Assembly (NCBI GenBank): GCA_002305765.1
Contig: DBQU01000062.1
Coordinates: forward strand, 1-64,000
Reading direction: 5' to 3'
Source of the DNA: Deltaproteobacteria bacterium UBA1386
GTDB lineage: Bacteria; Desulfobacterota; Syntrophorhabdia; Syntrophorhabdales; Syntrophorhabdaceae
Length of the DNA: 64,000 nucleotides
Numbering within the stretch: the first letter of the stretch is position 1; the number at the start of each line of letters is the position of its first letter. The position numbers and the translations under genes are program-made. Below, one piece after another: positions 29,967 through 39,090 of the stretch. The notes below the pieces were generated by a model. The model worked only from the letters and a program-made list of their open reading frames with translations, did not search any database and had not been told where the DNA came from.

Positions 29967-32372
29967 TTAACCTTTTTTTACCGTCACTGCGATGTGTTTG
30001 CCGTATCCGTCGGCAAGCTTCAATACGTCCTGCCTGTTCTTCAGCATCCTGTATTCAAGCACGCCCTTGCCAAGACCTTCCTTGACCGTGACGGGGTGCT
30101 GCAGTGTCCCGTGGTCCGATTCGACGATGACCTGACCGCCGTCGGCTATACCCAACGCCGCGGCGTCTTCCGGTGAAATGAACAGCTTGTCTCCGGCAAC
30201 CGCGGGATTCTGGAGGTACACCATCTTCGAGTAGACACCCTGTCCCGCCAGGTGATGGTGGAAGAAGACATTCCTCAGGACAAGGGTGAGCGGTCTCGCC
30301 GGCTTGCCCTCCGCGGCTTTGCCCGCTGAGGCCAGACGTGCCTGGCCGTTCGTGGGTTTGAGCATCGCCCTGCCGCTGTCGTCCGCCACGAGGACCTCCT
30401 TCCCGAAGAGAACCCTGGATGCCTCCTGTTCGTCCCTGTACAGGCCGCCGCCCAACCGGTCGAGGAGGAGCCTCAGGTAGTCGAACCCCGGCGAGGATCC
30501 GCCTTCCGCCCGTGCCACATCGCGCACGTAACCATCTTCCGCGACGTAGCTGCCGTCCTTCTGGGCAAAGCTGCCGGAGGGGACGACGACATGCGCCAGC
30601 GCGGAGGCGCCCGTCGGGAACATGTCACAGACCGCCACAAAGGCCTTGTTCTTCAATGATTCTTCCACCCTCTTTCCTCCGAGGTAATGGAAAGGATCGT
30701 CCTCATAGATGAAGAGGCCATCCGCCTCACCCAGAACATCCCCGGAAGAGACGGCATCGGGCAGGACCGAGATGACTCCGACGGCATTGGACTGGAGCGC
30801 CGTCGGCATCACGACCCCCGTCTTTTGAACGCCTTTCACGAGACAGAGGTTGAGGAGCGCTTCCATGCTCTCCGTCCTGTCGCTGATACCGGTGCCGAAT
30901 ATGACAGCCACGCGGGAGGCCGCGGCGAAAAGAGCATAGAACCTGTCCACGCTCTTCTCGTCGGCCCCGCTCCGTACTGCATCCCCTTTGCCTCCACCGG
31001 TACTACCCGAAAAACCTTCCAGACTTCCCGCCTCCGGGTCGTTCTTCTTGTCCGCGATCAACTGCGAGGCGACGCCGTTGAAGAACAGCGCGTCGGAACC
31101 CGGAGCGACCTTCACCCACACGTCACAGGCTCTCGTCAGTGCCGCGGAGGAAGGGTCGACAACGGCCACCTTCGTTCCCTTGTTCTTCACCACTTCCCGC
31201 ACTTTGTTCGCAAGGAGATGGTTATTGCCGAGAAGGTCGGCGCCGGCAACGACCACGAGATCGCAGTCGTTGATCGCTTCATATTCGTAAGGATAGGGAA
31301 TTCCCATGCGGCGCAGTGTTTCGAGCACCCTGCCCGTATGGTAGTACCCGGCGGTCCCGAACCGGGTCTTCGAGAACGTGCCCGCGATCTGCGAGATCAT
31401 GTAGGCTTCCTCGTTCGTCGCCCGGGGGGACACGATAAAACCGATCGTCTTTCCTTCCTTGTCGAGCTTCGCGAGAGCTGACGCGGTCGCCTCGACGGCC
31501 TCGGCAAGGGTGGCTTCCGACGCTGCCGCGCCCTGCTTGAGGGTCGGTGTCGCAAGCCGCGCCTCGTTGTTCGCGAAGTCGTACCCGAAGCGTCCCATCA
31601 CGCAGAGGGAACCCTTGTTGGGAAGACGTTCCGGACGGGTTACGACCTTCGTCACGAACCTGTCCTCGAACACGTCGAGGTCGAGGGAACAGCCGAATCC
31701 GCAGTGCGGGCAGGTCGTCGTCTGCCGCTTCGTCTGCCACTTCCTGCTCTTCAACGGGCTTTCCTGCTCGGTAAGGGCGCCGACGGGACACACGTTGAGA
31801 CATTCACCGCAGGAGATGCAGTCCTCGGGCACCTTCGGCGCCATGGCCGCTTCTATACCGCTCCCGGTAAGTTCCAGGACCCTGCGACCGGATATCTCAC
31901 GGCAGGCATGAACGCAGCGCAGACAGAGCACGCATCTGTCCTCGGAATACCTGATCAGCGCCGTGGCATAGGGTTTCACCTTTTTCGGCTCCCTTTCGGC
32001 GGCAAGATCGACGGATTCGATCTTGTGCTCGAAGACGAGGTCCTGCAGACGGCACTCCCCGCCGGAGTCACAGATGGGACAGTCGAGGGGGTGATTGATG
32101 AGAAGGAACCTCAGGTACTCCTGGCGCATGGCGAAGAGCTTCTCCGATCGTGTCGTGACCGATATGCCCTCGACGGCGGCCGTGGTGCACGATGCCACCG
32201 GTTTGTCGTACCCCTCGATCTCAACGATGCAAAGCCTGCACGAGCCAATGGGGAGAAGGTTCTCGTGGTAGCACAACGTGGGAATGTGGATGTCGTTCTC
32301 CCGTGCCGCTTCGAGTATCGTCTTACCCTTCTCGGTCTTTATCTCTTTGCCGTCTATCTTGAGTGTTATCAT
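29967..32372 (-). CDS. nuoG: NuoG-type Fe-S/molybdopterin-fold subunit
   Basis: Electron-carrying peripheral subunit of complex I, 801 aa. N-terminal [2Fe-2S] domain: LCYHENLLPIGSCRLCIVEI. The His-ligated cluster motif is HPLDCPICDSGGECRLQD, followed by two ferredoxin clusters (CVLCLRCVHAC; CISCGECLNVCPVGAL). A further CPHCGFGC plus SLCVMGRFG begins a formate-dehydrogenase-like molybdopterin-fold domain. The start at 32372 gives the family N-terminus MITLKIDGKEI with GGGAACGGGA before it; an upstream ATG at 32399 is possible. A classical NuoG would receive electrons from NuoE/NuoF; here the neighbour is an unusual NuoF/GltD fusion. Whether the C-terminal domain binds Mo is not known. Confidence 0.93.
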   Translation of the reverse strand: MITLKIDGKEIKTEKGKTILEAARENDIHIPTLCYHENLLPIGSCRLCIVEIEGYDKPVASCTTAAVEGISVTTRSEKLFAMRQEYLRFLLINHPLDCPICDSGGECRLQDLVFEHKIESVDLAAEREPKKVKPYATALIRYSEDRCVLCLRCVHACREISGRRVLELTGSGIEAAMAPKVPEDCISCGECLNVCPVGALTEQESPLKSRKWQTKRQTTTCPHCGFGCSLDLDVFEDRFVTKVVTRPERLPNKGSLCVMGRFGYDFANNEARLATPTLKQGAAASEATLAEAVEATASALAKLDKEGKTIGFIVSPRATNEEAYMISQIAGTFSKTRFGTAGYYHTGRVLETLRRMGIPYPYEYEAINDCDLVVVAGADLLGNNHLLANKVREVVKNKGTKVAVVDPSSAALTRACDVWVKVAPGSDALFFNGVASQLIADKKNDPEAGSLEGFSGSTGGGKGDAVRSGADEKSVDRFYALFAAASRVAVIFGTGISDRTESMEALLNLCLVKGVQKTGVVMPTALQSNAVGVISVLPDAVSSGDVLGEADGLFIYEDDPFHYLGGKRVEESLKNKAFVAVCDMFPTGASALAHVVVPSGSFAQKDGSYVAEDGYVRDVARAEGGSSPGFDYLRLLLDRLGGGLYRDEQEASRVLFGKEVLVADDSGRAMLKPTNGQARLASAGKAAEGKPARPLTLVLRNVFFHHHLAGQGVYSKMVYLQNPAVAGDKLFISPEDAAALGIADGGQVIVESDHGTLQHPVTVKEGLGKGVLEYRMLKNRQDVLKLADGYGKHIAVTVKKG

Positions 32373-32385
32373 TCCCGTTCCCTTT

Positions 32386-34335
32386 TCAACCAACCGCAAT
32401 CATGCCTATTCTGTAACAGCGAAGGCACCGTGACGCCTCCGTGATCGCCTCATCGGTCCGGAAACCCTCTTCCACCTCGTCGAAGGTCCACTTCCTGACC
32501 TCGGGGGCCATCGGCCGCAGAAGAAGTCTTGCCCTGTCGCCCAGAAAACCAACGTTCTCGTTCTTGTCGTAGACCTTGACGTCACCGAAGAACTTCACGA
32601 ACCTCTCGCTCATGCGGGCCTTCGGTTTCTCTCCCCTCAGGTATTCATCGATCTTCCAGGCAGCGCGCTTGCCGTTGCCGCAGGCGCGGACGAGGACGTC
32701 CGGGCCGGTTTCGCAGTCGCCGGCGGAGAAAACACCCGGCACGTTGGTCTCGAAGGTCTCCTGGTCGACCTGGAAGGTGTTCCATTTCGTTATGGCAAAA
32801 TCTTCCTTCTTCTCAAGGAAGGAGAAGTCGACGGCCTGACCGATCGCGGGGATGAGTATGTCCGTATCGATCACGAACTCGGAACCCGGAACGGGAACCG
32901 GCCTTCTGCGCCCACTCGCGTCCGGTTCTCCCAGTTCCATTCGGATGCACTCCACGCCGACGACCTTGCCGTCCTTCTCGAGGATCCGCGTGGGATTGCA
33001 CAGGTAGTGGAACTCAACGCCCTCTTCCTCCGCCTCGTGGATCTCCACGGGGTCCGCGGGCATCTCTTTCTTCGTACGCCTGTAGACCAGGTGAACGTCC
33101 GGCTTGCCGACGCGGAAGGATGACCTGACGCAGTCCATCGCCACGTTGCCGCCGCCAACGACTACGACCTTCTTTCCCTCGGGATAGGGGTCTTGCCCGT
33201 TGTTGATGTCGAGAAGATACTTCACGCCGGGGATGAAGCCGCGATAGCCCGAGTCCTCGCCCTGCACGCCCATGGGTGAGGAACTGTGGGCGCCGACACC
33301 GATGAAGACGGCATCGAAATCCTTCCGTATCTGGTCGATGGTTATGTCTTTGCCCAGAGCCACGCCGTACCGCATGGTTACGCCGAAGGACTCCACGAAG
33401 GCGCCCTCGCCGCCAAGAATGACCCTCGGCAAACGATAGTCGGGGATACCCACCGCCGCCATGCCGCCTGGTTCCCCGAGCTTCTCGAAGACCGTCACGG
33501 GGTAGCCCATCTGGGCGAGATAATAGGCGCAGGAAAGCCCGGCAGGGCCGGCACCGATGACGGCGATCTTCTTGTTCTTATCTATCTTCGCCTCGACGTT
33601 GCGTTTTACGTCCTTGTCCAATTCGTAGTCCGCAACGAACCGCTTGAGGCTTTTGATGGAGATCGCCTCGTCGATGTTCGCTCGCCTGCAGTTGGACTCG
33701 CACGGCCGGACACAGACCCTTCCCAGTGTCCCGGCGAGGCAGGTGTTCTCCCGTATCGTCGCGAGGGATTCCGTGAACCGCCCTTCGCTTATGGCCTCCA
33801 CGTACTTCGGGATATCGAGCTGAGTGGGGCACACGCTCATGCAGGGGGCCGTGACGGACACCTTGTAGTCGCCCGCCTTCGCCTTGCGCCCTTCAGCTAT
33901 CGACCGGTCGAACTCGGGGCCGAAGAACGAAAGGGCCTGAAGGAGAGGCACGAAACCTGTCTGGCCAATCTGGCACTTGGAGCCGTCCTTTATGCCGGCG
34001 GCGATGGTGGGGATCCTCGCAAGATCTTCCTTCTTGCCCCGACCGTCGGCGATGCCCTTCAGGATGTCCAGAATGACCTTGCTGCCTATCCTGCAGGGCA
34101 CGCACCGTCCGCAGGATTCTTTCTGGACCGCCTCGACGTACCTGACGGACATGTCGACGATATCCACACTCTCATCACAGAGGATGATGCCATCCCACCC
34201 CATGAAGGCCTTGACGGGAAGACCCTTCTCTAACTCTCCGGGGAGTTTTACCTTCGGGGCTTCGAAAGACTCGCGGGCCTTGCCCCTGTTGTCTATTATC
34301 TCACCCTGCCAGGAACTGAAGATCACGTCTGCCAT
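32386..34335 (-). CDS. NuoF iron-sulfur domain fused to GltD/NfnB-like NAD(P)H flavoprotein
   Basis: A 649-aa chimera in the place of nuoE-nuoF. Residues about 45-130 match only the C-terminal cluster-N3 domain of NuoF (ESCGRCVPCRIGS with Cys75, 78, 81 and Cys121); the NuoF FMN and NADH-binding domains are missing. Residues 160-235 carry a GltD-type Fe-S domain (Cys165, 169, 199, 208, 212, 216). Then come an FAD-binding motif GAGPAG (261-266), a second nucleotide motif VVVVGGGNVAMD, and a late FAD motif GVFSAGDCETG. The C-terminus ends CLRCYRIGM. The protein can plausibly take electrons from NAD(P)H, or pass them to it, and exchange them with NuoG. The ATG at 34335 has AAAGG upstream. Four bases separate the TTG alternative start (34341) from nuoD. 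Confidence 0.9.
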   Translation of the reverse strand: MADVIFSSWQGEIIDNRGKARESFEAPKVKLPGELEKGLPVKAFMGWDGIILCDESVDIVDMSVRYVEAVQKESCGRCVPCRIGSKVILDILKGIADGRGKKEDLARIPTIAAGIKDGSKCQIGQTGFVPLLQALSFFGPEFDRSIAEGRKAKAGDYKVSVTAPCMSVCPTQLDIPKYVEAISEGRFTESLATIRENTCLAGTLGRVCVRPCESNCRRANIDEAISIKSLKRFVADYELDKDVKRNVEAKIDKNKKIAVIGAGPAGLSCAYYLAQMGYPVTVFEKLGEPGGMAAVGIPDYRLPRVILGGEGAFVESFGVTMRYGVALGKDITIDQIRKDFDAVFIGVGAHSSSPMGVQGEDSGYRGFIPGVKYLLDINNGQDPYPEGKKVVVVGGGNVAMDCVRSSFRVGKPDVHLVYRRTKKEMPADPVEIHEAEEEGVEFHYLCNPTRILEKDGKVVGVECIRMELGEPDASGRRRPVPVPGSEFVIDTDILIPAIGQAVDFSFLEKKEDFAITKWNTFQVDQETFETNVPGVFSAGDCETGPDVLVRACGNGKRAAWKIDEYLRGEKPKARMSERFVKFFGDVKVYDKNENVGFLGDRARLLLRPMAPEVRKWTFDEVEEGFRTDEAITEASRCLRCYRIGMIAVG

Positions 34336-34344
34336 AGTCAACCT

Positions 34345-35517
34345 TTACTTGTCTATTTCCCCGAGAACTATGTCGATGCTTCCTATCGCAGCGACCACGT
34401 CGGCCACCAGCGATCCCTCTATCATCTTCGACACGGAGCCGAGGTTGAGGAATGAGGGCGGACGGATCCTTACCCTGTAGGGTTTCTCCGAACCGTCGCT
34501 GACGATATAGAACCCGAGCTCACCCTTTGAAGACTCGATCGACGCATACGCCTCACCCTTCGGCGGCTTGATGCCGTCGGCCATGATCTTGAAATGGCGG
34601 ATGAGGGCGGCCATGTCCTTTGACACCTCTTCCTTTTCCGGTGGCACGTATTCCGGCGCATCCGCCTTGATGGGCCCCTCGGGGAGCTTCTGGATGGCCT
34701 GATCGACGATCCTTACGGACTGTCTCATCTCCTTGAGACGGACGAGGTACCGGTCGTAGACATCACCTGCCGTGCCGAGAGGTATCTCGAAGTCGAAATC
34801 CTCATAGCTCGAATAGGGATAGGCTTTACGGACGTCGTAATTAACCCCCGAGGCGCGAAGCACGGGGCCCGTCACGCCGTAGCCTATGGCATCCTCGGCG
34901 CTCAAGGGACAGACACCTTTCAGGCGCCTCTTCCATATGACATTCTCCGTAAGCAGTGTCTCGTATTCATCGATCCTGCGGGGGAGATCGTCGATGAAGG
35001 CCTTCGCTTCCTTCAGAAAACCCTCGGGCAGCTCTTCCCGGAGCCCGCCGAAGCGTATATAGTCCGGCATGAGCCTTGCGCCCGCAACTGTCTCCAACAC
35101 CTTCAGGCAGGATTCCCTTTCCCGGAACCCGTAGAAAAGCACCGTCATGGCGCCCATATCGAGGGCGTGCGTCGATATCCAGAGAAGGTGGGCGGCGATG
35201 CGCTGCAATTCACTCAGCATCACACGGATGTACTGGGCCCTTTTCGGTATCTCTATGCCGAGCAGTTTCTCCACGGCAAGGCAGTAGGCCAGGTTGTTGG
35301 ACATGCCGCTCGTGTAATCGAGCCGGTCCGTGAGGGGCTGGCCCTGCCAGTAGGTCCTGTTCTCGAAGATCTTCTCAATGCCGCGATGGAGATACCCGAT
35401 GTCAGGGATGCTTGACACGACGGTCTCGCCGTCAAGCTCGAGCACCACCCTCAGCACCCCGTGTGTGGCGGGATGCTGCGGCCCCATGTTGATCGTCATG
35501 TACTTGGTCTCAGCCAT
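34345..35517 (-). CDS. nuoD: NADH-quinone oxidoreductase subunit D
   Basis: 49-kDa subunit of complex I, 390 aa, forming the quinone-binding site with NuoB. Motifs: NMGPQHPATHGVLRVVLELDGE, HRGIEKI, and a C-terminal VADVVAAIGSIDIVLGEIDK. The Cys pairs of related NiFe hydrogenases are absent, so it is a true complex I subunit. It starts directly at the nuoC stop. Confidence 0.97.
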   Translation of the reverse strand: MAETKYMTINMGPQHPATHGVLRVVLELDGETVVSSIPDIGYLHRGIEKIFENRTYWQGQPLTDRLDYTSGMSNNLAYCLAVEKLLGIEIPKRAQYIRVMLSELQRIAAHLLWISTHALDMGAMTVLFYGFRERESCLKVLETVAGARLMPDYIRFGGLREELPEGFLKEAKAFIDDLPRRIDEYETLLTENVIWKRRLKGVCPLSAEDAIGYGVTGPVLRASGVNYDVRKAYPYSSYEDFDFEIPLGTAGDVYDRYLVRLKEMRQSVRIVDQAIQKLPEGPIKADAPEYVPPEKEEVSKDMAALIRHFKIMADGIKPPKGEAYASIESSKGELGFYIVSDGSEKPYRVRIRPPSFLNLGSVSKMIEGSLVADVVAAIGSIDIVLGEIDK

Positions 35518-36009
35518 TTATGCCTTCTCCAGGTCCACCACGAAGGGTTTGTCGAAATCCTTGCCTTCGAGGGGAAACTCCTTGCGCAGGGGATGGCCCT
35601 CAAAATCATCGGGGTTGTATATCCTGCGCAGATCGGGATGATTCGCGAAAGGCAGACCGAACATGTCGTAGATCTCCCTTTCGAGGAAATTGGCAGCCGG
35701 CCACAGGTGGCTCGCCGTTTCGATGCCCTCGTCGCCCGTTCTCGTCTTCACCACTATCCTCGCGTTGTTCTTCGTGGAGCGGAGGATGTAGACGATCTCG
35801 AAGCGCGGCTCTTCGCCTGTGTAGTCGACTGCAAAGAGCTCGACAAGCATGTCGAACAAGAGGTCCCGGTCATACCTGAGATGGTCGAGGGCCTCGTGGA
35901 TGCTTTCCCTGTCGACCATCGCGCTCGGTTCGCCGGGGGGCGTCGGCACGATCTTTACGCCTGCCACCTTATCGGAGAGTATTTTCAGAAACTCGCTGTT
36001 ATCGCTCAT
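35518..36009 (-). CDS. nuoC: NADH-quinone oxidoreductase subunit C
   Basis: 30-kDa subunit of complex I, 163 aa, not fused to NuoD. The family signature ERE is in FLEREIYDMFGLPFANHPDL, followed by RRIYNPDDFEGHPLRKEFPL. The frame is open upstream, but ATG 36009 overlaps the nuoB stop as ATGA and gives a sensible N-terminus (MSDNSEFLKIL). Confidence 0.96.
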   Translation of the reverse strand: MSDNSEFLKILSDKVAGVKIVPTPPGEPSAMVDRESIHEALDHLRYDRDLLFDMLVELFAVDYTGEEPRFEIVYILRSTKNNARIVVKTRTGDEGIETASHLWPAANFLEREIYDMFGLPFANHPDLRRIYNPDDFEGHPLRKEFPLEGKDFDKPFVVDLEKA

Positions 36010-36500
36010 GCACTCTTCCCGGGCAATGTTATCAGAGGTCTGTCCTTGATGGACTCTTTCTGGATCTTCTTCTGAAGCTCTATGATGCCCTTCAGGAGGG
36101 CTTCCGGCCGGGGAGGACATCCGGGGATGTACACGTCCACGGGGATTATCTGGTCAACACCCTGCACGACGCTGTAGGATTTGAAGATTCCGCCCGATGA
36201 TGCGCAGGCGCCGTACGCGATGACCCACTTGGGATTCGGCATCTGTTCGTATATCCTCCGAACCACGGGGGCCATTTTTTTCGTCAGTGTTCCGGCGACT
36301 ATCATGAGGTCCGACTGCCTCGGCGAGGGACGGAACACCTCGGCGCCGAAACGGGCGATATCGTACTCCGCGGAGCTTGCCACCATCATCTCGAGGGCGC
36401 AGCAGGCAAGGCCGAATGTGACAGGGAAGAGAGAGTTCTTCCTGGACCAGTTGATGGCCCAGTCAAGTGTCGTTACAAGTACGTTCTTTTCTATTCCCAT
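36006..36500 (-). CDS. nuoB: NADH-quinone oxidoreductase subunit B
   Basis: PSST subunit of complex I, 164 aa, holding the terminal cluster N2. Its ligands are the tandem Cys33-Cys34 in FGLACCALEMM, a Cys in YGACASSGG and the Cys in VYIPGCPPRPEALL. It overlaps nuoA by ten bases and nuoC by four. Confidence 0.97.
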   Translation of the reverse strand: MGIEKNVLVTTLDWAINWSRKNSLFPVTFGLACCALEMMVASSAEYDIARFGAEVFRPSPRQSDLMIVAGTLTKKMAPVVRRIYEQMPNPKWVIAYGACASSGGIFKSYSVVQGVDQIIPVDVYIPGCPPRPEALLKGIIELQKKIQKESIKDRPLITLPGKSA

Positions 36501-36844
36501 TCCAATGCACCTTTTTTCCAGATGTAGATATACCCAATGAAGAGTATGAAAACAAAGACCAGCATCTCGATGAATCCGAAGAGCCCGAGGCGACGGGAGA
36601 TAACTGCCCAGGGATAGAGGAATATGATTTCAATGTCGAAGACGAGGAAGAGCATGGCCACAATATAGTACCGGATGGTCATGATCCGGCGCGTCGGGCC
36701 GCTCGTCGTCATGCCGCATTCATAGGGAGCAAGTTTGGTCTTGCTTTTCGTCCTGTGTCCGAGAACATGTGAAGCACCGATTATCACGGCCGCGATGATC
36801 CCGGCAAGGCACATCATGACAAAGATCGCTACGTACTCGAGCAT
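36491..36844 (-). CDS. nuoA: NADH-quinone oxidoreductase subunit A
   Basis: Small three-helix membrane subunit, 117 aa, first gene of the operon. Family motifs: KTKLAPYECGMTTSGPTRR (the quinone-proximal loop) and YIVAMLFLVFDIEIIFLYPW. The leader from the predicted promoter is about 90 bases and ends in AGAGGACC before the ATG. Confidence 0.96.
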   Translation of the reverse strand: MLEYVAIFVMMCLAGIIAAVIIGASHVLGHRTKSKTKLAPYECGMTTSGPTRRIMTIRYYIVAMLFLVFDIEIIFLYPWAVISRRLGLFGFIEMLVFVFILFIGYIYIWKKGALEWE

Positions 36845-36925
36845 GTCTCAGGTCCTCTTTGAAGTATGTTGCAAAAAAAAAACTTAAAGGTAGATTATGA
36901 AACTGCACTCCCACTTTGTTCCCAA

Positions 36926-36958
36926 TTTCACAATGGCAAACTTTACCCAATTGTGAAA
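36926..36958. promoter_or_regulatory. Inverted-repeat operator candidate over the nuo promoter
   Basis: Perfect 9-base arms TTTCACAAT (36926-36934) and ATTGTGAAA (36950-36958) with 15 bases between. One arm lies between -35 and -10, the other around the expected start of transcription. The geometry fits a dimeric repressor. The regulator is not identified; the arms resemble no site I can name with confidence. Confidence 0.6.
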
Positions 36959-36968
36959 GATTTGTCAA
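36940..36968 (-). promoter_or_regulatory. Promoter of the nuo operon
   Basis: Minus strand: TTGACA (36963-36968), 17 bases, TAAAGT (36940-36945). The -35 is perfect and the -10 is weak, as for an activated or regulated promoter. It overlaps an inverted repeat (see the operator entry). Confidence 0.75.
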
Positions 36969-37084
36969 TCATAAAATACCCCGTTATTTGCATTTTCTTT
37001 GCCTGCTGAAAGGCCGCAGAAATAAAGGTTTGCCGCGCTATACAGTCAATGATATCAATTTGTTGCAGCCAACTGTCCGAAGGC

Positions 37085-38137
37085 TCACCGCACGTCGATA
37101 TAATCGTAGGTTTTCATTTTCTTTATGAAGATCTCCTTCTTTTCCACGGGAACGTTGATTCGGTAAATACCCCTGGGAAGGTTGTATCTTCTCAGATGAA
37201 GGTTGTTGATCCTGAAGGTCCGGTAGGGGGTATCCATTGCCTTCGCGAGAATGTACGAGTGGAATTCCCGGCTCGCCTCGATGGTGACCTCCGAAAGGAT
37301 GGCGGGCCTGTAGAGGTCTTTATCGTTTATCTTTATTCCGTAGCGCTCGCGGTTCGCGATGATCTCCTTCAGAGCCAGAACCCTGAAGACGTATCGCTCC
37401 GTCTCCTCCGGCAGGTACATGTCGAAAAAATCCCTGGTAGCCTGGTTCTCTATGACCTCGCGGACGCGACCCGGACCCGCGTTATAAGCGCACATGGCGA
37501 GAAGCCAGTCGTTGAATTCCGCGTTGAGCTTCTTGAGGTGCGTCAGGGCGGAGCGCGTCGCCTTTTTCATGTTGAAGCGTTCATCGATATGATCGTTCAC
37601 GAGAAGGCCCTCGCGTTTGCCCGTTTCCTTTATGAACTGCCACATCCCGGCCGCGTTCGCCCGTGAGACGGCCCTGGGGTTCAGATAGCTTTCCGTCACC
37701 GCGAGATAGATGAGATCCGAAGGCACGCCCATTCGCTGGATCTCCTCGCTGATCATGGGAAGGTACTTATAGTAGCGCTTGATGACGACCGTCAGCAATC
37801 CCTTGTTCTCGAGCAACTGGAAGAACTCGCGCTCGAACCGCTCCCGAACGTCTCCCCTGTATATGGGGACTTTCTTGTCGCAAAGCATCAGGTTGTCCGG
37901 CAACGCATCAAGATTGAAAAGGTCGGCCTGCCGCTCAAGTCTCATCACGTCCTTTTCGAGATCGCCCATCCTTTTTTCAACCGGGGCGTTCGTCTTCTTC
38001 GAGACGCCCTGGGCCGACAACACCGGCGCGGCAAAAAGAACGGCAACGAGGAGGACGGCAAAAAAAACGGCCGGAAAAGGGGCGGAGCGGGGTGTTCTCT
38101 TCCCGGTCTGCCGCGAGATCACGCCTGACCCGATCAC
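37085..38137 (-). CDS. Lytic transglycosylase (SLT/MltD-like)
   Basis: Periplasmic peptidoglycan-cleaving enzyme, 350 aa. An N-terminal membrane anchor or signal (FPAVFFAVLLVAVLFAAP) precedes a coiled region. The SLT fold begins at about residue 120, with the catalytic Glu in AVTESYLNPRAVS, then AAGMWQFIKETGKR and LLAMCAYNAGPGRVRE. No LysM repeats follow; the C-terminal part (YILAKAMDTPYRTFRINNLH) is typical of MltD-like proteins. The start is GTG at 38137, overlapping the preceding small gene by four bases after GGGAGGAG. Confidence 0.88.
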   Translation of the reverse strand: MIGSGVISRQTGKRTPRSAPFPAVFFAVLLVAVLFAAPVLSAQGVSKKTNAPVEKRMGDLEKDVMRLERQADLFNLDALPDNLMLCDKKVPIYRGDVRERFEREFFQLLENKGLLTVVIKRYYKYLPMISEEIQRMGVPSDLIYLAVTESYLNPRAVSRANAAGMWQFIKETGKREGLLVNDHIDERFNMKKATRSALTHLKKLNAEFNDWLLAMCAYNAGPGRVREVIENQATRDFFDMYLPEETERYVFRVLALKEIIANRERYGIKINDKDLYRPAILSEVTIEASREFHSYILAKAMDTPYRTFRINNLHLRRYNLPRGIYRINVPVEKKEIFIKKMKTYDYIDVR

Positions 38138-38358
38138 GACTCCTCCCGCACCATCTTCGTGAGGATGGAGACCCTGTTCCCCATGCGCTCGATGACACGC
38201 TTCATCTCTGTCTGCACGGCGGCGAGATTGTCGTATTTCTTCCTGTAAACCGCCTCGATCTCAGTCTTCCAGTGATCGACGATCTCGATCTCCTTCCTGT
38301 TCATCTCGATGTCGAATTTCTTCCGGAGCTCACGCATCATCTTCTCATTGATCTCCAT
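38134..38358 (-). CDS. Small coiled-coil protein, unknown function
   Basis: A 74-aa charged, helical protein (MEINEKMMRELRKKF..., heptad-like Leu/Ile/Met spacing) with no signal peptide and no recognised domain. It overlaps the DedA gene by 14 bases and the transglycosylase by four, so it is translated in the same unit. The tight overlaps support a real gene. Confidence 0.65.
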   Translation of the reverse strand: MEINEKMMRELRKKFDIEMNRKEIEIVDHWKTEIEAVYRKKYDNLAAVQTEMKRVIERMGNRVSILTKMVREES

Positions 38359-38920
38359 AGGTCTCCCTCTCTTTCTTGTTCACTATATACCGGTAGAAGA
38401 GAATGAACAATATGACGAGACCGAGGACCACCGGCACGATTACGGTTTCATACTTCTTGATGTCATCGAGAAAGACAAAAACGACGCTGCCGAAGAGATA
38501 TCCGATAAGACCAACAAGGATGCTCCAGCAGACGGAATTGAGAATGCTGAAAAGGAGGAACCTGCCTATCCTCATGTTCGTGCAGCCCAGCAGGATGAGG
38601 ACCACCGCCCTGATACCCACGAGGAACCGGATGATGAATATGATAAAATTCCCGTAGTGCTTGATGATCCTGTTGGCAAGAGGTACCTTGTTCCTGATGA
38701 ACTCGAAGCGGTCGACGATGTTTTTCCCGAAGCACCTTCCGATGGAGAAGAATGTGCAGTCTCCCGCGAGGGTCCCCGCAAAGGCATACAGCATGACCAT
38801 GAAGATGTTCATGAATCCCAGCCGGGAGAAGATCCCGCCAAGGAGCACCGTGGTCTCTCCTTCAAGAAAAGTACCGACAAAAATGCCGATATAACCGTAT
38901 TTTGCGATATACGCTTCCAT
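38345..38920 (-). CDS. DedA family membrane protein
   Basis: Integral membrane protein of the DedA/SNARE-associated family, 191 aa, about five hydrophobic segments. Relatives move undecaprenyl phosphate or phospholipids across the inner membrane. Motifs: FVGTFLEGETTVLLGGIF near the N-terminus, AGTLAGDCTFFSIGRCFG, and the arginine-containing IRFLVGIRAVVLILLG. The small coiled-coil gene and the lytic transglycosylase follow with overlaps, so an envelope role is likely. Confidence 0.88.
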   Translation of the reverse strand: MEAYIAKYGYIGIFVGTFLEGETTVLLGGIFSRLGFMNIFMVMLYAFAGTLAGDCTFFSIGRCFGKNIVDRFEFIRNKVPLANRIIKHYGNFIIFIIRFLVGIRAVVLILLGCTNMRIGRFLLFSILNSVCWSILVGLIGYLFGSVVFVFLDDIKKYETVIVPVVLGLVILFILFYRYIVNKKERETYGDQ

Positions 38921-39090
38921 GTCGCGAAGCAGTCAGCTCTCGTGAAGGGTCCTCGGGGAGGCCTCTTTCCGGCGGGTGCTTCATATCCTCCTTGTGGTCA
39001 TTCATTTTATATGGATGTCGCGCAATGGTCAACACAACATTTCCCGTTCCTTCCCGCCAGATGATCAGGATCGCGCCGGGATGCGCGGAC

